DNA from: JBHJHP01 sp042219825
GTDB lineage: Bacteria > Bacteroidota > Bacteroidia > Bacteroidales > UBA5342
DNA length: 64,000 nucleotides
Reading direction: 5' to 3'
Assembly (NCBI RefSeq): GCF_042219825.1
Contig: NZ_JBHJHQ010000003.1
Location: 558,001 to 622,000 of the forward strand
Part shown: piece after piece, positions 7,804 through 16,942 of the stretch
Layout: each line of letters opens with the position of its first letter
Numbering within the stretch: position 1 is the first letter of the stretch
Translations under genes and position numbers: made by a program
The notes under the pieces: model-generated
What the model was told of the DNA's origin: nothing
The model's input: only the letters and a program-made list of their open reading frames with translations
Database searches by the model: none

Positions 7804-9930
7804 TTATAATAAACCCCTTGATTTTAACAAAGGCTCAATTTCCGGATCTTTCCCTCTGAAATCCTTATACATCTTTTCAAGGTCCTCTGAGTTGCCACGT
7901 GACAGGATCATATCACGGAAACGTTGTCCGTTTTCACGGGTCAATCCACCGTTTTCCTTGAACCATTCAAAGGCATCATTATCCAGCATGGCAGCCCAGG
8001 TATAGGCATAATAACCTGCCGAATAGCCATTCCCCCAAATGTGCAGAAAGTAGCTTGAACGGTAACGTGGTGGTACTTCTTTCATATAAGCACCTGCTTC
8101 CTTTAAGGCGTTCAATTCAAATGCATCGGCATCTTCAATTTTTTGTCCTGCACTGATCGTGTGCCAGGCCATATCCAGTTTTGATGCCTCCAGTAACTCG
8201 GTAAAGGCATAGCCCTGGTTAAATGTTACAGATTTTTTAATCTTATTAACGAGCGATTCCGGCATCGGTTCACCGGTTTTATAATGTTTGGCATAATGAG
8301 CAAACACGCTCGGATATAATGCCCAGTGCTCATTAAACTGTGATGGAAGTTCTACAAAATCACGGGAAACGTTGGTTCCTGAAATACTTGGATATTCTTC
8401 GTCAGCAAAAAATCCGTGCAGGGCATGCCCAAACTCATGGAACATCGTGGTTACATCATCGTAGCTGATTAGTGCCGGCTGACCCGGAGCCGGTTTGGTG
8501 AAGTTACATACGTTGTAAATCACCGGTTTGTCGCCCAACAACTTAGACTGCTCTGTAATGTTTCCCATCCATGCACCGCCTGATTTATTGTCGCGTTTGT
8601 AATAATCGCAGTAGAACAGTCCAATGGATGAACCATCTTCGTTAAACAATTCAAACGTGCGAACATCATCCTGGTAAACAGGAATATCTTTACGTTCTTT
8701 AAATGTAATTCCGTACAATTGAGTCGCCGCATAGAATACACCGTTCTCCAGAACATTATTCAACTCAAAATAGGGCTTTATCTGGCTTTCATCAAGATCG
8801 TATTTTTCTTTGCGAACCTGTTCCGAATAGAAATTCCAGTCCCATGGTTCCAGTTTAAATCCACCTTTCTGCTTGTCGATCAAAGCCTGTATGTCTGCCG
8901 CTTCTACCTTGGCCTTTGCCATGGCATCGGGTGTTAATCTGTTCAGCAACTTGTTGACAGCTTCCGGTGTTTTTGCCATTTGATCTTTAAGGGCCCATTC
9001 AGCATAATTTTTAAATCCAAGTATTTTTGCCTGTTGAGCCCGAATTTCAGCCAGACGTATGATGATAGCTCTTGTGTCATTGCTATCGTTCTTTTCTGCC
9101 CGGTTCCACGAGGCTTCAAATAACTTATGTCTGGTATCACGGTTTTTTAAGTATTGCAGATCCGGTTGCTGCGTTGTATTCTGAAGCGGAATTAAATATT
9201 TTCCGTCTTTTCCGGCATCCTTGGCACGATTTGCTGCAGCCTCCAGTTCAGCATCTGATAATCCAGCCAACTGAGCTTTATCATCCACAACCAATGCACC
9301 TGCTTTCGCTGCGGCGATTAATTTATTGCTGAACTTCGCGCTTAATGTTGCCTCCTCGCCATTCAGTTTTTTAAGTTCTGCCTTTTGCTCATCTGAAAGA
9401 TTAGCTCCCGCCAGTTCAAACCTCTGATAGTAGTATTCTACAAGCCTTTTTGATTCAGGGTCCAGATTAAGACTTTCGCGTTCATTATAGATTTTTTTAA
9501 CCCGCTGAAAAAGTTTATCATTCAAAAATATTGCATCCGAATGGGCTGCCAGCTTAGGTGCCTCCTCCTCTTCAATGCGCTGTATATCCGGATTGGTATT
9601 GGCTCCTGCCAACAAACTAAAAACACCATACGCACGATGCAGTGTTTGTCCGCTTTTTTCAAGAGCTACAAATGTATTATCAAATGTTGGCTCTTCTTTA
9701 CTGTTGGCGATTGCATTAATCTCCTCCATCTGTTCTTTCATTCCCTGTTCAATGGCGGGCTGAAAGTCTTCATTTTTAATCTTTGTAAAATCCGGTGCAC
9801 CATACGGAAGGTCACTCGAACTGAGTAAAGGATTATCCTTCATTTCATCATTTTTTGTTGATTTAGTACCTGTACAGGACGCTGTAAATACCAAGAGCGA
9901 AACTGCCAGCAAATAGAATATGTGTTTCAT
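7804..9930 (-). CDS. dcp: M3 family peptidyl-dipeptidase, lipoprotein
   Basis: A 708-residue zinc metallopeptidase of the thimet oligopeptidase/Dcp family that removes C-terminal dipeptides. The N-terminus is a lipoprotein signal with lipobox FTASC, so it is anchored in the envelope rather than cytosolic as in E. coli. The zinc motif HEFGH is near residue 495 with the downstream E in LLEASKLD. Length matches the family (about 680-720). It is monocistronic, convergent with the LytTR regulator and ends close to a shared hairpin. The role is probably salvage of peptides in the periplasm (inference from lipoprotein signal). Confidence 0.93.
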   Translation of the reverse strand: MKHIFYLLAVSLLVFTASCTGTKSTKNDEMKDNPLLSSSDLPYGAPDFTKIKNEDFQPAIEQGMKEQMEEINAIANSKEEPTFDNTFVALEKSGQTLHRAYGVFSLLAGANTNPDIQRIEEEEAPKLAAHSDAIFLNDKLFQRVKKIYNERESLNLDPESKRLVEYYYQRFELAGANLSDEQKAELKKLNGEEATLSAKFSNKLIAAAKAGALVVDDKAQLAGLSDAELEAAANRAKDAGKDGKYLIPLQNTTQQPDLQYLKNRDTRHKLFEASWNRAEKNDSNDTRAIIIRLAEIRAQQAKILGFKNYAEWALKDQMAKTPEAVNKLLNRLTPDAMAKAKVEAADIQALIDKQKGGFKLEPWDWNFYSEQVRKEKYDLDESQIKPYFELNNVLENGVFYAATQLYGITFKERKDIPVYQDDVRTFELFNEDGSSIGLFYCDYYKRDNKSGGAWMGNITEQSKLLGDKPVIYNVCNFTKPAPGQPALISYDDVTTMFHEFGHALHGFFADEEYPSISGTNVSRDFVELPSQFNEHWALYPSVFAHYAKHYKTGEPMPESLVNKIKKSVTFNQGYAFTELLEASKLDMAWHTISAGQKIEDADAFELNALKEAGAYMKEVPPRYRSSYFLHIWGNGYSAGYYAYTWAAMLDNDAFEWFKENGGLTRENGQRFRDMILSRGNSEDLEKMYKDFRGKDPEIEPLLKSRGLL

Positions 9931-10210
9931 GATAATATATTGAAATTATACATAATTAATTCGTGCGAAAGTTACGGGACTTCTGTGCAGCATTTCAATT
10001 CTGAGATTGTCAAACTAATTATTTGATCCTTAAAAATCACAAAATTAGTCAAATTTGTCATCAAAAAGCTGATAAATATCGTTATGACTTATTTTGAAAA
10101 AACAATTGCAATAACAAGTATTATGCTTGTTCTGTTTATACGAACCGCTTATTTTATTACAATTTAAGCTTCAAATTCTTATGTATATTCTCAAAGTGGT
10201 GTTTGGTATT

Positions 10211-10954
10211 TTAAAGTATTCTTTTCAGCACTTCTTCTCTTTTTTGGCGCGAGATGGGAACATTATCCCCACCTTCCATTAAAATATAGCCTCCATCTGA
10301 TTTTACGTAGGCTGATATCTTTTGGCAGTTGATAAGGTGAGACTGGTGGGTTCGCAAAAAGCCGTAGGCCTCAAGTATTTCATGGTATTCTTTCAGCGTT
10401 TTGCATACCATATATTCTTTGTTGCCTTCAATAAAAATACGCGTATAATTGCCATCGGCCTCCATGCGGATAATGTGTTTGATCACAACAAATTCAATTT
10501 TCTCGGATAAGGGAAGGGCCAGACGTTTTTCTTCGTCAGCGCGGTCGATGTTGGCTACAAGTTCTGCCAGGCGCTGGTTTTCCTTTTTTCGGTTAATCTG
10601 AGTTGAAGCCTTTTCAACTGCCTTCGAAAGTTCAAATATATCAATGGGCTTAAGTATGTAGTCGATGGCACAAAACTTTACAGCCTGAATGCCGTATTTG
10701 TCGAATGCTGTAACAAAAATCACTTCGAAAAACTGGTCATTAAGTGATTTTAGCAGGTCGAAACCCGAGCCGCCCGGCATTTCAATGTCGAGGAACAATA
10801 AATCAGGCTGTGTTTGTTGCAGCAATTTCAACGCTTCGGGAGCCGATGCTGCTTCGCCAATAATTTCTACCTGTTTGCAATATTCAGTAAGCAGGTCGCG
10901 CAGGTTTCTCCTGCTTTTTGGTTCATCGTCAACTATAATGCTTTTAATGTTCAT
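10211..10954 (-). CDS. LytTR-family response regulator (pair with the thioredoxin-domain kinase)
   Basis: A 247-residue regulator from ATG 10954. A TTG at 10978 would add eight residues and overlap the kinase stop, and is less likely. The receiver has phospho-acceptor Asp56 in FLDIEMP and Lys102 in ILKPID. A helix rich in E/K joins it to a LytTR DNA-binding domain with IIRMEADGNYTRI and FLRTHQSHLINC. It follows the kinase gene by 16 bases in the same operon. Targets unknown. Confidence 0.92.
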   Translation of the reverse strand: MNIKSIIVDDEPKSRRNLRDLLTEYCKQVEIIGEAASAPEALKLLQQTQPDLLFLDIEMPGGSGFDLLKSLNDQFFEVIFVTAFDKYGIQAVKFCAIDYILKPIDIFELSKAVEKASTQINRKKENQRLAELVANIDRADEEKRLALPLSEKIEFVVIKHIIRMEADGNYTRIFIEGNKEYMVCKTLKEYHEILEAYGFLRTHQSHLINCQKISAYVKSDGGYILMEGGDNVPISRQKREEVLKRIL

Positions 10955-10970
10955 TTGTATGTCTTTAAAT

Positions 10971-13907
10971 TTAATCAACCGGTATTATTAGAGTAGCTGT
11001 TGTTCCGGCTTTTTCACGGTTATTTTCCACCGTCAGTCGGGCCTGTTTGTTTTTGTGGTTTAAAATAGCCAGGCGTTCCTGTACAAGTTTCAATCCAAAG
11101 CCTTTTTGGCTCAGTTTGTCCTCCTTTTGTTGCGACAGGCCGGTTCCGTTGTCTGTTACATAAACGCAAATTTTGTCCTTACACCGATCTACTTTAATGC
11201 TAAGCTTTCCCTCTCCACCGAGTGACGATAACCCATGCACAACCGCGTTTTCGGCCAGGGGCTGGATGATCATCCCTGGTATTTCAATCAGGTCACTGTT
11301 GATATCGGATGAGACCTCAATGCTCAGCTCAAATTCGAAGCGCAATTGTTCCAGTTCACAATACAGTTTCACGGCTTCCAGCTCTTCGGACAGGCTTACC
11401 ATGCTACGTTCCGAGTTATTGAGGACACTACGCATCAATACCGAAAATTTAGCCAGGTAAATGTTGGTTTCTTTATATTGGGAACTGTTTACGAGTGATT
11501 GGATGGAATTGAGCGCATTGAAAACAAAATGCGGGTTCATTTGCGAGCGAATAGCCTTAATTTCCAACTCCTTAATTTGTCGTTTCAGGGCTTCCTGACG
11601 CCGTATTTTGCGTATGCGCATCCGGTACACCAAGAAACCGATGAAAAGTGTGAAAAGGATGGAGCCTAAGCTCCACCCTGCGGTTTTATAAAATGAGGCC
11701 TTTTCTGCCTTTGTGTATCGTTTGGCGTCAATGGCCTTTCGTATGGCTTCTTCCAAAGCCTTGTTTCCAATATAGTTTAGCGGACTTTTTACATTGTCAT
11801 CCACAATTCGTAGCCATTTATCAAGTACAAATATTTTATCCTGATTTGTTTTTAAAAGTTTGCTTCCTAAATCCTGCTCCATCACGTCTATAACCTTCAC
11901 GTTGGGCATAGTCATTATGGAGTCAGCAGCAGGACTTTTATCTGAATATGTATTTGGAAGTGAAACAAATATGAATTCCACCTCGTCAGGCATAAACTTA
12001 TCCATTTCTTTTTTATAGTAACTGATCATTCTTTTCTCAGAGCGCATAATAACCAAACAAACGGGTTTTCCTTTGTATTGTGCAAGGTTAAAGACAGTAC
12101 TGTCTTTCAGTATGAATGATTGTACCGGGAATGCTTTGCCCGGAGCCAGTTCCGAAACTGTTTTATGTACTTGTTCCAGAGGCTCGGTCAGCGAAGGGTC
12201 TTTGCAGTTATTGATAAAATCCTGGTAAAAAGGTTCAATTCCTGACGCTGCTGCAAAGCCACCTCTTAATTCCTTATCAAAAGCTTTATAAAGGGCAGTA
12301 TAAAGCGGGTAACCTTTTAGGGATGCCCTGGCAAAATAGTAGTTCCCATAAAAGTCATTGTTTTGTCCTCCAACCGACATTTCCAGGCGTTGTTTTTTAA
12401 AATCAAATGCGTAGTGAAGGAAGCTTTGGTAGTACTTACACCATTTATAGGGATACATCAAAGTGGGCAATGTATCTACTTCTAAAAAGAAACCGGCGGG
12501 AAAGTCAAAAACTTCTTTCTCTGAAGCTTTATGGGATGAAAACATATCTTCATAGAGTATCGTTTCGTTTTCTTCCCTAAAATATAATTTATCTGCAGCC
12601 AGATAATAATTCCACTTTGACCTGAAATAATCGACACATTCTTTGGTCGCTCTTTTACTGTACAGGTTTAGAAGGTATCTAATGTTTTTTATGATCGTTT
12701 CATGGTAGGTTGAATAAGCCCGGACATTTTTAGGCAGGGGCATGTATGTCATCCACTCATCCATTTCCACCGATAATTTAGCATTATAAGCCGCTTTGCC
12801 CCTAAAGTTGATTGCATCAAACAAATGGCCAGGTTCTGTGGGCTGGTCGTAAAGCGTACCTCTGATTGAAACCCTTTCCACCTTTGATGGTATATCCAGA
12901 ATTTCCAGGGTGTCGCCGGGCACGAAGAAGGAACTTATCGTTTTGCTTCCAATGTCTATCTTCAAATAAAGCGGTTCGTTTAAAAATACAGGGCAACTAA
13001 AAGAGCCATCTTCACCGGTGTCAAAATGCCTTTTTTTGAAATATGCCTCATCTCTGTCTCCTTCAAGGCTAATTGTTATTTTCCGGTTAGCCAGATCCGC
13101 AAGTTTCCCTTTGATGATGCTGTTGGCTGGGATTGGGAACGATGCATTTACCAATCTGCCTATCTGATCCGAAATAAGAATCCCTTCTTTTTTTAAATAT
13201 TTGACTTCTGTAGTAACGGTATCGTTTGATGTTACTTTATATATGCTATAGAATTCTGTTTCGCGAAAGTCATTGGTTTCAATTTTTTGCTCACTGTTAA
13301 GTATTGTCATTGATTTAGGGCCTGATTTTGGAGGTAAAAATGTAGTGAAGCCTGAAACCAATTCGATCAACTGGGTTGGAAGCTTAAAGTTAAATGAGAT
13401 TCCAATCTTGTTTTTAACTTTGGGACTGATTTCCGTAAGTTTAAATGTAGGAGCATATCCGGAAATTGAATCAAAGCGGATAATATTTCCGTCGGGAGTT
13501 ACCTCCAGTTCTGACTGAATGAATGGTTTTACCGACTTAACATTATCCCGGTAAGGAGGATAGTAAGAATCGTAGCCCAACCAGGTGTTAAAACTGGAAG
13601 CATATACTTTGCTTTGAATTCTTTGAATGGATACGTTGTAAATCTGGTTGCCGTTTGAACGCTGCTTCTGTAATTGGTAATGCAGTAATACGGATAACTC
13701 TGTTTTTCCTGCTTCTTTAAAAAAGTTGAGAGGTGACCCGCTTTTATCCGAATAGTTCAGCGGAAGATCAACCTGCATTTCGAACCAATCGCCTTCGTTG
13801 ATGTGAAACCGTCCTTCCGGGTTTTCTGCCAACAGTTTAGCGGAAAAAAAAATTAGTTTGAAGAGCAAAATGCTGAGTAAAATGTTTTGTCGTTTCATGG
13901 TGTTCAA
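10971..13907 (-). CDS. Large LytS-type histidine kinase with periplasmic degenerate thioredoxin-like domain
   Basis: A 978-residue protein. A signal peptide (1-27) is followed by about 550 residues of extracytoplasmic sequence, part of which (about 265-340) looks like the beta-sandwich found before TlpA-like domains. Then comes a thioredoxin/AhpC-TSA-like domain (about 587-720, with LAQYKGKPV), one membrane helix (about 744-762), a coiled coil, and a His_kinase domain with His793 in SQMNPHFVFNALNS and N887 in PLAENAVVHG. Where TlpA proteins carry the WCxxC redox pair this protein reads SEKRM, so it should not be redox active. The thioredoxin fold probably senses a ligand or thiol partner (inference). 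It is the first gene of an operon with the LytTR regulator. Confidence 0.88.
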   Translation of the reverse strand: MNTMKRQNILLSILLFKLIFFSAKLLAENPEGRFHINEGDWFEMQVDLPLNYSDKSGSPLNFFKEAGKTELSVLLHYQLQKQRSNGNQIYNVSIQRIQSKVYASSFNTWLGYDSYYPPYRDNVKSVKPFIQSELEVTPDGNIIRFDSISGYAPTFKLTEISPKVKNKIGISFNFKLPTQLIELVSGFTTFLPPKSGPKSMTILNSEQKIETNDFRETEFYSIYKVTSNDTVTTEVKYLKKEGILISDQIGRLVNASFPIPANSIIKGKLADLANRKITISLEGDRDEAYFKKRHFDTGEDGSFSCPVFLNEPLYLKIDIGSKTISSFFVPGDTLEILDIPSKVERVSIRGTLYDQPTEPGHLFDAINFRGKAAYNAKLSVEMDEWMTYMPLPKNVRAYSTYHETIIKNIRYLLNLYSKRATKECVDYFRSKWNYYLAADKLYFREENETILYEDMFSSHKASEKEVFDFPAGFFLEVDTLPTLMYPYKWCKYYQSFLHYAFDFKKQRLEMSVGGQNNDFYGNYYFARASLKGYPLYTALYKAFDKELRGGFAAASGIEPFYQDFINNCKDPSLTEPLEQVHKTVSELAPGKAFPVQSFILKDSTVFNLAQYKGKPVCLVIMRSEKRMISYYKKEMDKFMPDEVEFIFVSLPNTYSDKSPAADSIMTMPNVKVIDVMEQDLGSKLLKTNQDKIFVLDKWLRIVDDNVKSPLNYIGNKALEEAIRKAIDAKRYTKAEKASFYKTAGWSLGSILFTLFIGFLVYRMRIRKIRRQEALKRQIKELEIKAIRSQMNPHFVFNALNSIQSLVNSSQYKETNIYLAKFSVLMRSVLNNSERSMVSLSEELEAVKLYCELEQLRFEFELSIEVSSDINSDLIEIPGMIIQPLAENAVVHGLSSLGGEGKLSIKVDRCKDKICVYVTDNGTGLSQQKEDKLSQKGFGLKLVQERLAILNHKNKQARLTVENNREKAGTTATLIIPVD

Positions 13908-14108
13908 AATTTATGAATTATATGTTCATAAGTAAAGCACGGCAAAACATTTTGGATCTACCTGGTTCATTTAGCAAACAACATGTTTGATTACATATTC
14001 GGGACTCAATCCCTTCCATGGCAGCAAAACTAAGCAATATTTGAGTATTATTTGGGTACGTAGATGTATAACAGGAAGGATATTAACTTCCTTTCTATGA
14101 CAATTTGA

Positions 14109-15320
14109 TTATTGCCCTCTTAACTCTGTGAGAAATTTATTGAAACGTTTCAGATCTGCATTGTTTGGTTCAGCCAACCGATACACCATTAAAATCTGTT
14201 CAAGGTTCGCAATATTCTTTTGTACAACAAAACGGCTGGCATAGGAATAACACGCAATGCCCAGAAAGCTTTTCAAGCGTGCGTAAGCCATTCGTTTCAT
14301 TTTATCCGGTTCAAGATCCACATGATTGTTTAAATCATCAATCTCTTTTTTCCACCATGTCGAATCCTTTTCCAACAAAGCCTGACTATATTCCTGACGC
14401 TTTCCTACTTCGAAACGCAATACATCAGAAAGCTGACTCAATTGATTGCTGTAATCTTTGGAGTAAGTTATTTCCCGTATCTTCTCACGAAAGGAAAATA
14501 TTTTTTCAAATGCTTCAACAGATCCCATATTCCGGCTTATACAGGCTGCCTGCAAATACTGCCCTACATCCGTTAATGAATCAATGCGTGCTTTTTGTTC
14601 ATCCACATATAACTTAACCTTTGTGGCTTCATCAATGTTTTGATCCTGTAACCAGAACCAACCCCAGCTATTGGTTAACTTACTACTATCAGGCCATTCA
14701 TGCGATCCGTTGATCAACTCAACGTGTGCATTGTCAGGCAATTTTGCCGGGTCAAAAATGTACTGAACTGTTTCCAGAAAATTAAAATCGGTCATTCCCA
14801 GCAGCCCCATAACCGGACATTTAATAGCTGAAAGCTGATCAGTTCCGGAGAATGCACCACAAGCCAAAACACCATTCACCGGATGGTTCATGGCATATCC
14901 AAGCACCATTCGTGCGCCTCCTGAGAATCCTGTTAGATAAACCTGATCATTTACAGGATAGCGCTTTTTTACATCAGCAATTAGTTCATCAAGTTCCTTA
15001 ATAAAGTTTGGATCGCTATTCTGTATAAGGTTGGATGCCACCAAAACAGCAGGAAAACTTGTAACAGCTTCTTTCAAATGCTTTACCGCAGTTTGACCCG
15101 ATCCATGTGCATCAACAGCTACCAGTAATGGCAATTTCTGATCCGGATTTTTGTGCTCAGGAATAAATATTTCATAGCTGTGAGCCGGATGTTGTACACA
15201 TGAATCCGTTTTTTGAAGCGGATAATTCTGTGCTTCGTTTTTACCTTTAAAATGGCATGAGGTTATCAAACATGAAAACATGAAAACGCTGAAAATCTGA
15301 ATAAGATGGCCGGCACGCAT
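14109..15320 (-). CDS. Alpha/beta-hydrolase (esterase-like) lipoprotein
   Basis: 403 residues from ATG 15320. That start gives a clean lipoprotein signal with lipobox LITSC; the TTG at 15389 adds an unlikely 23-residue leader. The N-terminal half is an alpha/beta hydrolase with nucleophile Ser in GFSGG (about residue 133) and a later GSHEWPDS that supplies the likely catalytic His. The oxyanion segment is VDAHGSG. The C-terminal 170 residues are helical, Lys/Glu rich and not recognised. It resembles poly-3-hydroxybutyrate/feruloyl esterase-like secreted hydrolases. Monocistronic, convergent in orientation with nothing else; substrate unknown. Confidence 0.82.
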   Translation of the reverse strand: MRAGHLIQIFSVFMFSCLITSCHFKGKNEAQNYPLQKTDSCVQHPAHSYEIFIPEHKNPDQKLPLLVAVDAHGSGQTAVKHLKEAVTSFPAVLVASNLIQNSDPNFIKELDELIADVKKRYPVNDQVYLTGFSGGARMVLGYAMNHPVNGVLACGAFSGTDQLSAIKCPVMGLLGMTDFNFLETVQYIFDPAKLPDNAHVELINGSHEWPDSSKLTNSWGWFWLQDQNIDEATKVKLYVDEQKARIDSLTDVGQYLQAACISRNMGSVEAFEKIFSFREKIREITYSKDYSNQLSQLSDVLRFEVGKRQEYSQALLEKDSTWWKKEIDDLNNHVDLEPDKMKRMAYARLKSFLGIACYSYASRFVVQKNIANLEQILMVYRLAEPNNADLKRFNKFLTELRGQ

Positions 15321-15451
15321 TTCTGGAAATTTAAATGAATGCACAAAGTTGGGAATTTTTATGCATTCAATCCACTTATTTAACAGCAATTAGCTTATTA
15401 AGCCAATTCGGGATGAAGGTAAACGATAACCGTAGGACAAATTAAAATTCT

Positions 15452-16939
15452 CTATTGCAAGCCAAATCTATTGTCAAAATCATTGGAAAGGCTTTGTTTC
15501 TGCTGAAAATCAAATAAGGTTATGCTGCGCATATAGTAATAATAACTCCAGTACTGCCTTATCCTGTTGTATACACTCCTTAAGGCATTGTCTCTTTCGT
15601 TACGTGCTGCGTAAAGCGTTTCCAAATTAACTTTCCCTGACAAAAAACGTTCCTCCACGGTCTTGTAGGTCTTTTCTGAAATGGCATTGGCTTTTCTCGC
15701 GTTAACCAGGAGTGCTTCCTGCATATTAAACTCCATGGCACTCATCAGAACATCATGTTCAAAATTTATCTGCTCTATTTCAACCCTGGCAGCAGTAACT
15801 TTTTTATTGGATTCTGCTATTTCTCTCCGTCCACGGCTCATGCCCCAATCCACTATCGGGATATACAGACTTAATTCTACTCCTCTGTCAGAATCAAAAT
15901 CATGATTCACCTCGTTGAGATTCTGCCCTGATTTACTCCAGCCAAAATTAACATTCAGGTTAGACTGAATGCCATTGGTTCCCTTTGCCCGGGCTATTTC
16001 CCTGTTGGCTTCTATCAACCGCCTTTTGAAGTCCAGAACATCCGGATTGTTCTCTGTGGCTTTAGCTAAAGCTGCATCGGGATTTATATTCAGATCAGGA
16101 ACGCTATCCGGTACCAAAAGCCTCAGATCCATATTTTCAGAGATCCTTAAATAAGATTTCAGATCAAACTTATATCTCTCAAGTTGCAGTTTTGACCGTT
16201 CAAATTCATTTTCCGTATTGAGTTTATTCAGCTCCAGCCTTTTTAGGTCCATGCTGGCAATGGCTCCTCGCTCAAACAGGCCCATGCTTTTAAAGTAAAG
16301 GGTATCGGCTGACTGTTTATTCAACTCCGCAATTTTATATGACATCTGCGCATCCAGAAAATTAAAAAAAACCGTGATGGCCTTCATGGCGATGTCTTCA
16401 GCCGATTTAATATATTCCTTTTTTGCGATCTCAAATTTCAGCGGTTCAATCTTTTTTTGCCATTTAAACGTATTAAACTGAAACAATGGTTGTGATATTC
16501 CAACCGAAAAAGGGGTATATCCATATCCTATTTCATTATTGGCATAATCTTCGAGACGACTCAACCTGGAATTGATATAAATATCACCTCCGGTCGTCAT
16601 GATATTCTGAGTCAATGATAACCTACCATCAGATTGAAGCTTTTCGGAGCGTTTAAGATATGATCCGGTATTATCGGTGATGGCTTCAATAGAGTTTTTA
16701 TACGATAAAGGATTTGAATTCAGTTCGAGCCAAGGCCTCTGTTGCGCTTTAAATGCTTTATACTCCCACCAGCTTGAAAGGTACATGTTTTCCTGAATAA
16801 AAGCATCCAGGGACTGCTTCTGCGCCAATTCTATCACCTGATCCAGCGATAGCACTGTCTCCTCCTTTTCCTGTGCTGAAACAGAAATCACACAACACAT
16901 GATAATGGCAATACTTATATAAAATTTCATTTTCATCAC
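15452..16939 (-). CDS. TolC family outer-membrane efflux protein
   Basis: A 495-residue outer-membrane channel subunit with signal peptide ending SVSAQ (about residue 23). The mature part is almost entirely long alpha-helical coiled coil with two repeats of the OEP domain (about 30-220 and 260-460), typical length for the family. It lies four bases behind the HlyD adaptor gene and must be co-transcribed. It would form the exit duct of a tripartite efflux system. No inner-membrane pump is adjacent. Confidence 0.9.
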   Translation of the reverse strand: MMKMKFYISIAIIMCCVISVSAQEKEETVLSLDQVIELAQKQSLDAFIQENMYLSSWWEYKAFKAQQRPWLELNSNPLSYKNSIEAITDNTGSYLKRSEKLQSDGRLSLTQNIMTTGGDIYINSRLSRLEDYANNEIGYGYTPFSVGISQPLFQFNTFKWQKKIEPLKFEIAKKEYIKSAEDIAMKAITVFFNFLDAQMSYKIAELNKQSADTLYFKSMGLFERGAIASMDLKRLELNKLNTENEFERSKLQLERYKFDLKSYLRISENMDLRLLVPDSVPDLNINPDAALAKATENNPDVLDFKRRLIEANREIARAKGTNGIQSNLNVNFGWSKSGQNLNEVNHDFDSDRGVELSLYIPIVDWGMSRGRREIAESNKKVTAARVEIEQINFEHDVLMSAMEFNMQEALLVNARKANAISEKTYKTVEERFLSGKVNLETLYAARNERDNALRSVYNRIRQYWSYYYYMRSITLFDFQQKQSLSNDFDNRFGLQ

Positions 16940-16942
16940 CGA

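Noticed and set aside
14073..14092. Hairpin AGGAAG/CTTCCT downstream of the esterase as a terminator
   Set aside because: Six-base stem with no U-run on either strand.
14109..15389. Longer esterase frame with TTG 15389
   Set aside because: The 23-residue leader precedes and would mask a clean lipoprotein signal starting at ATG 15320.
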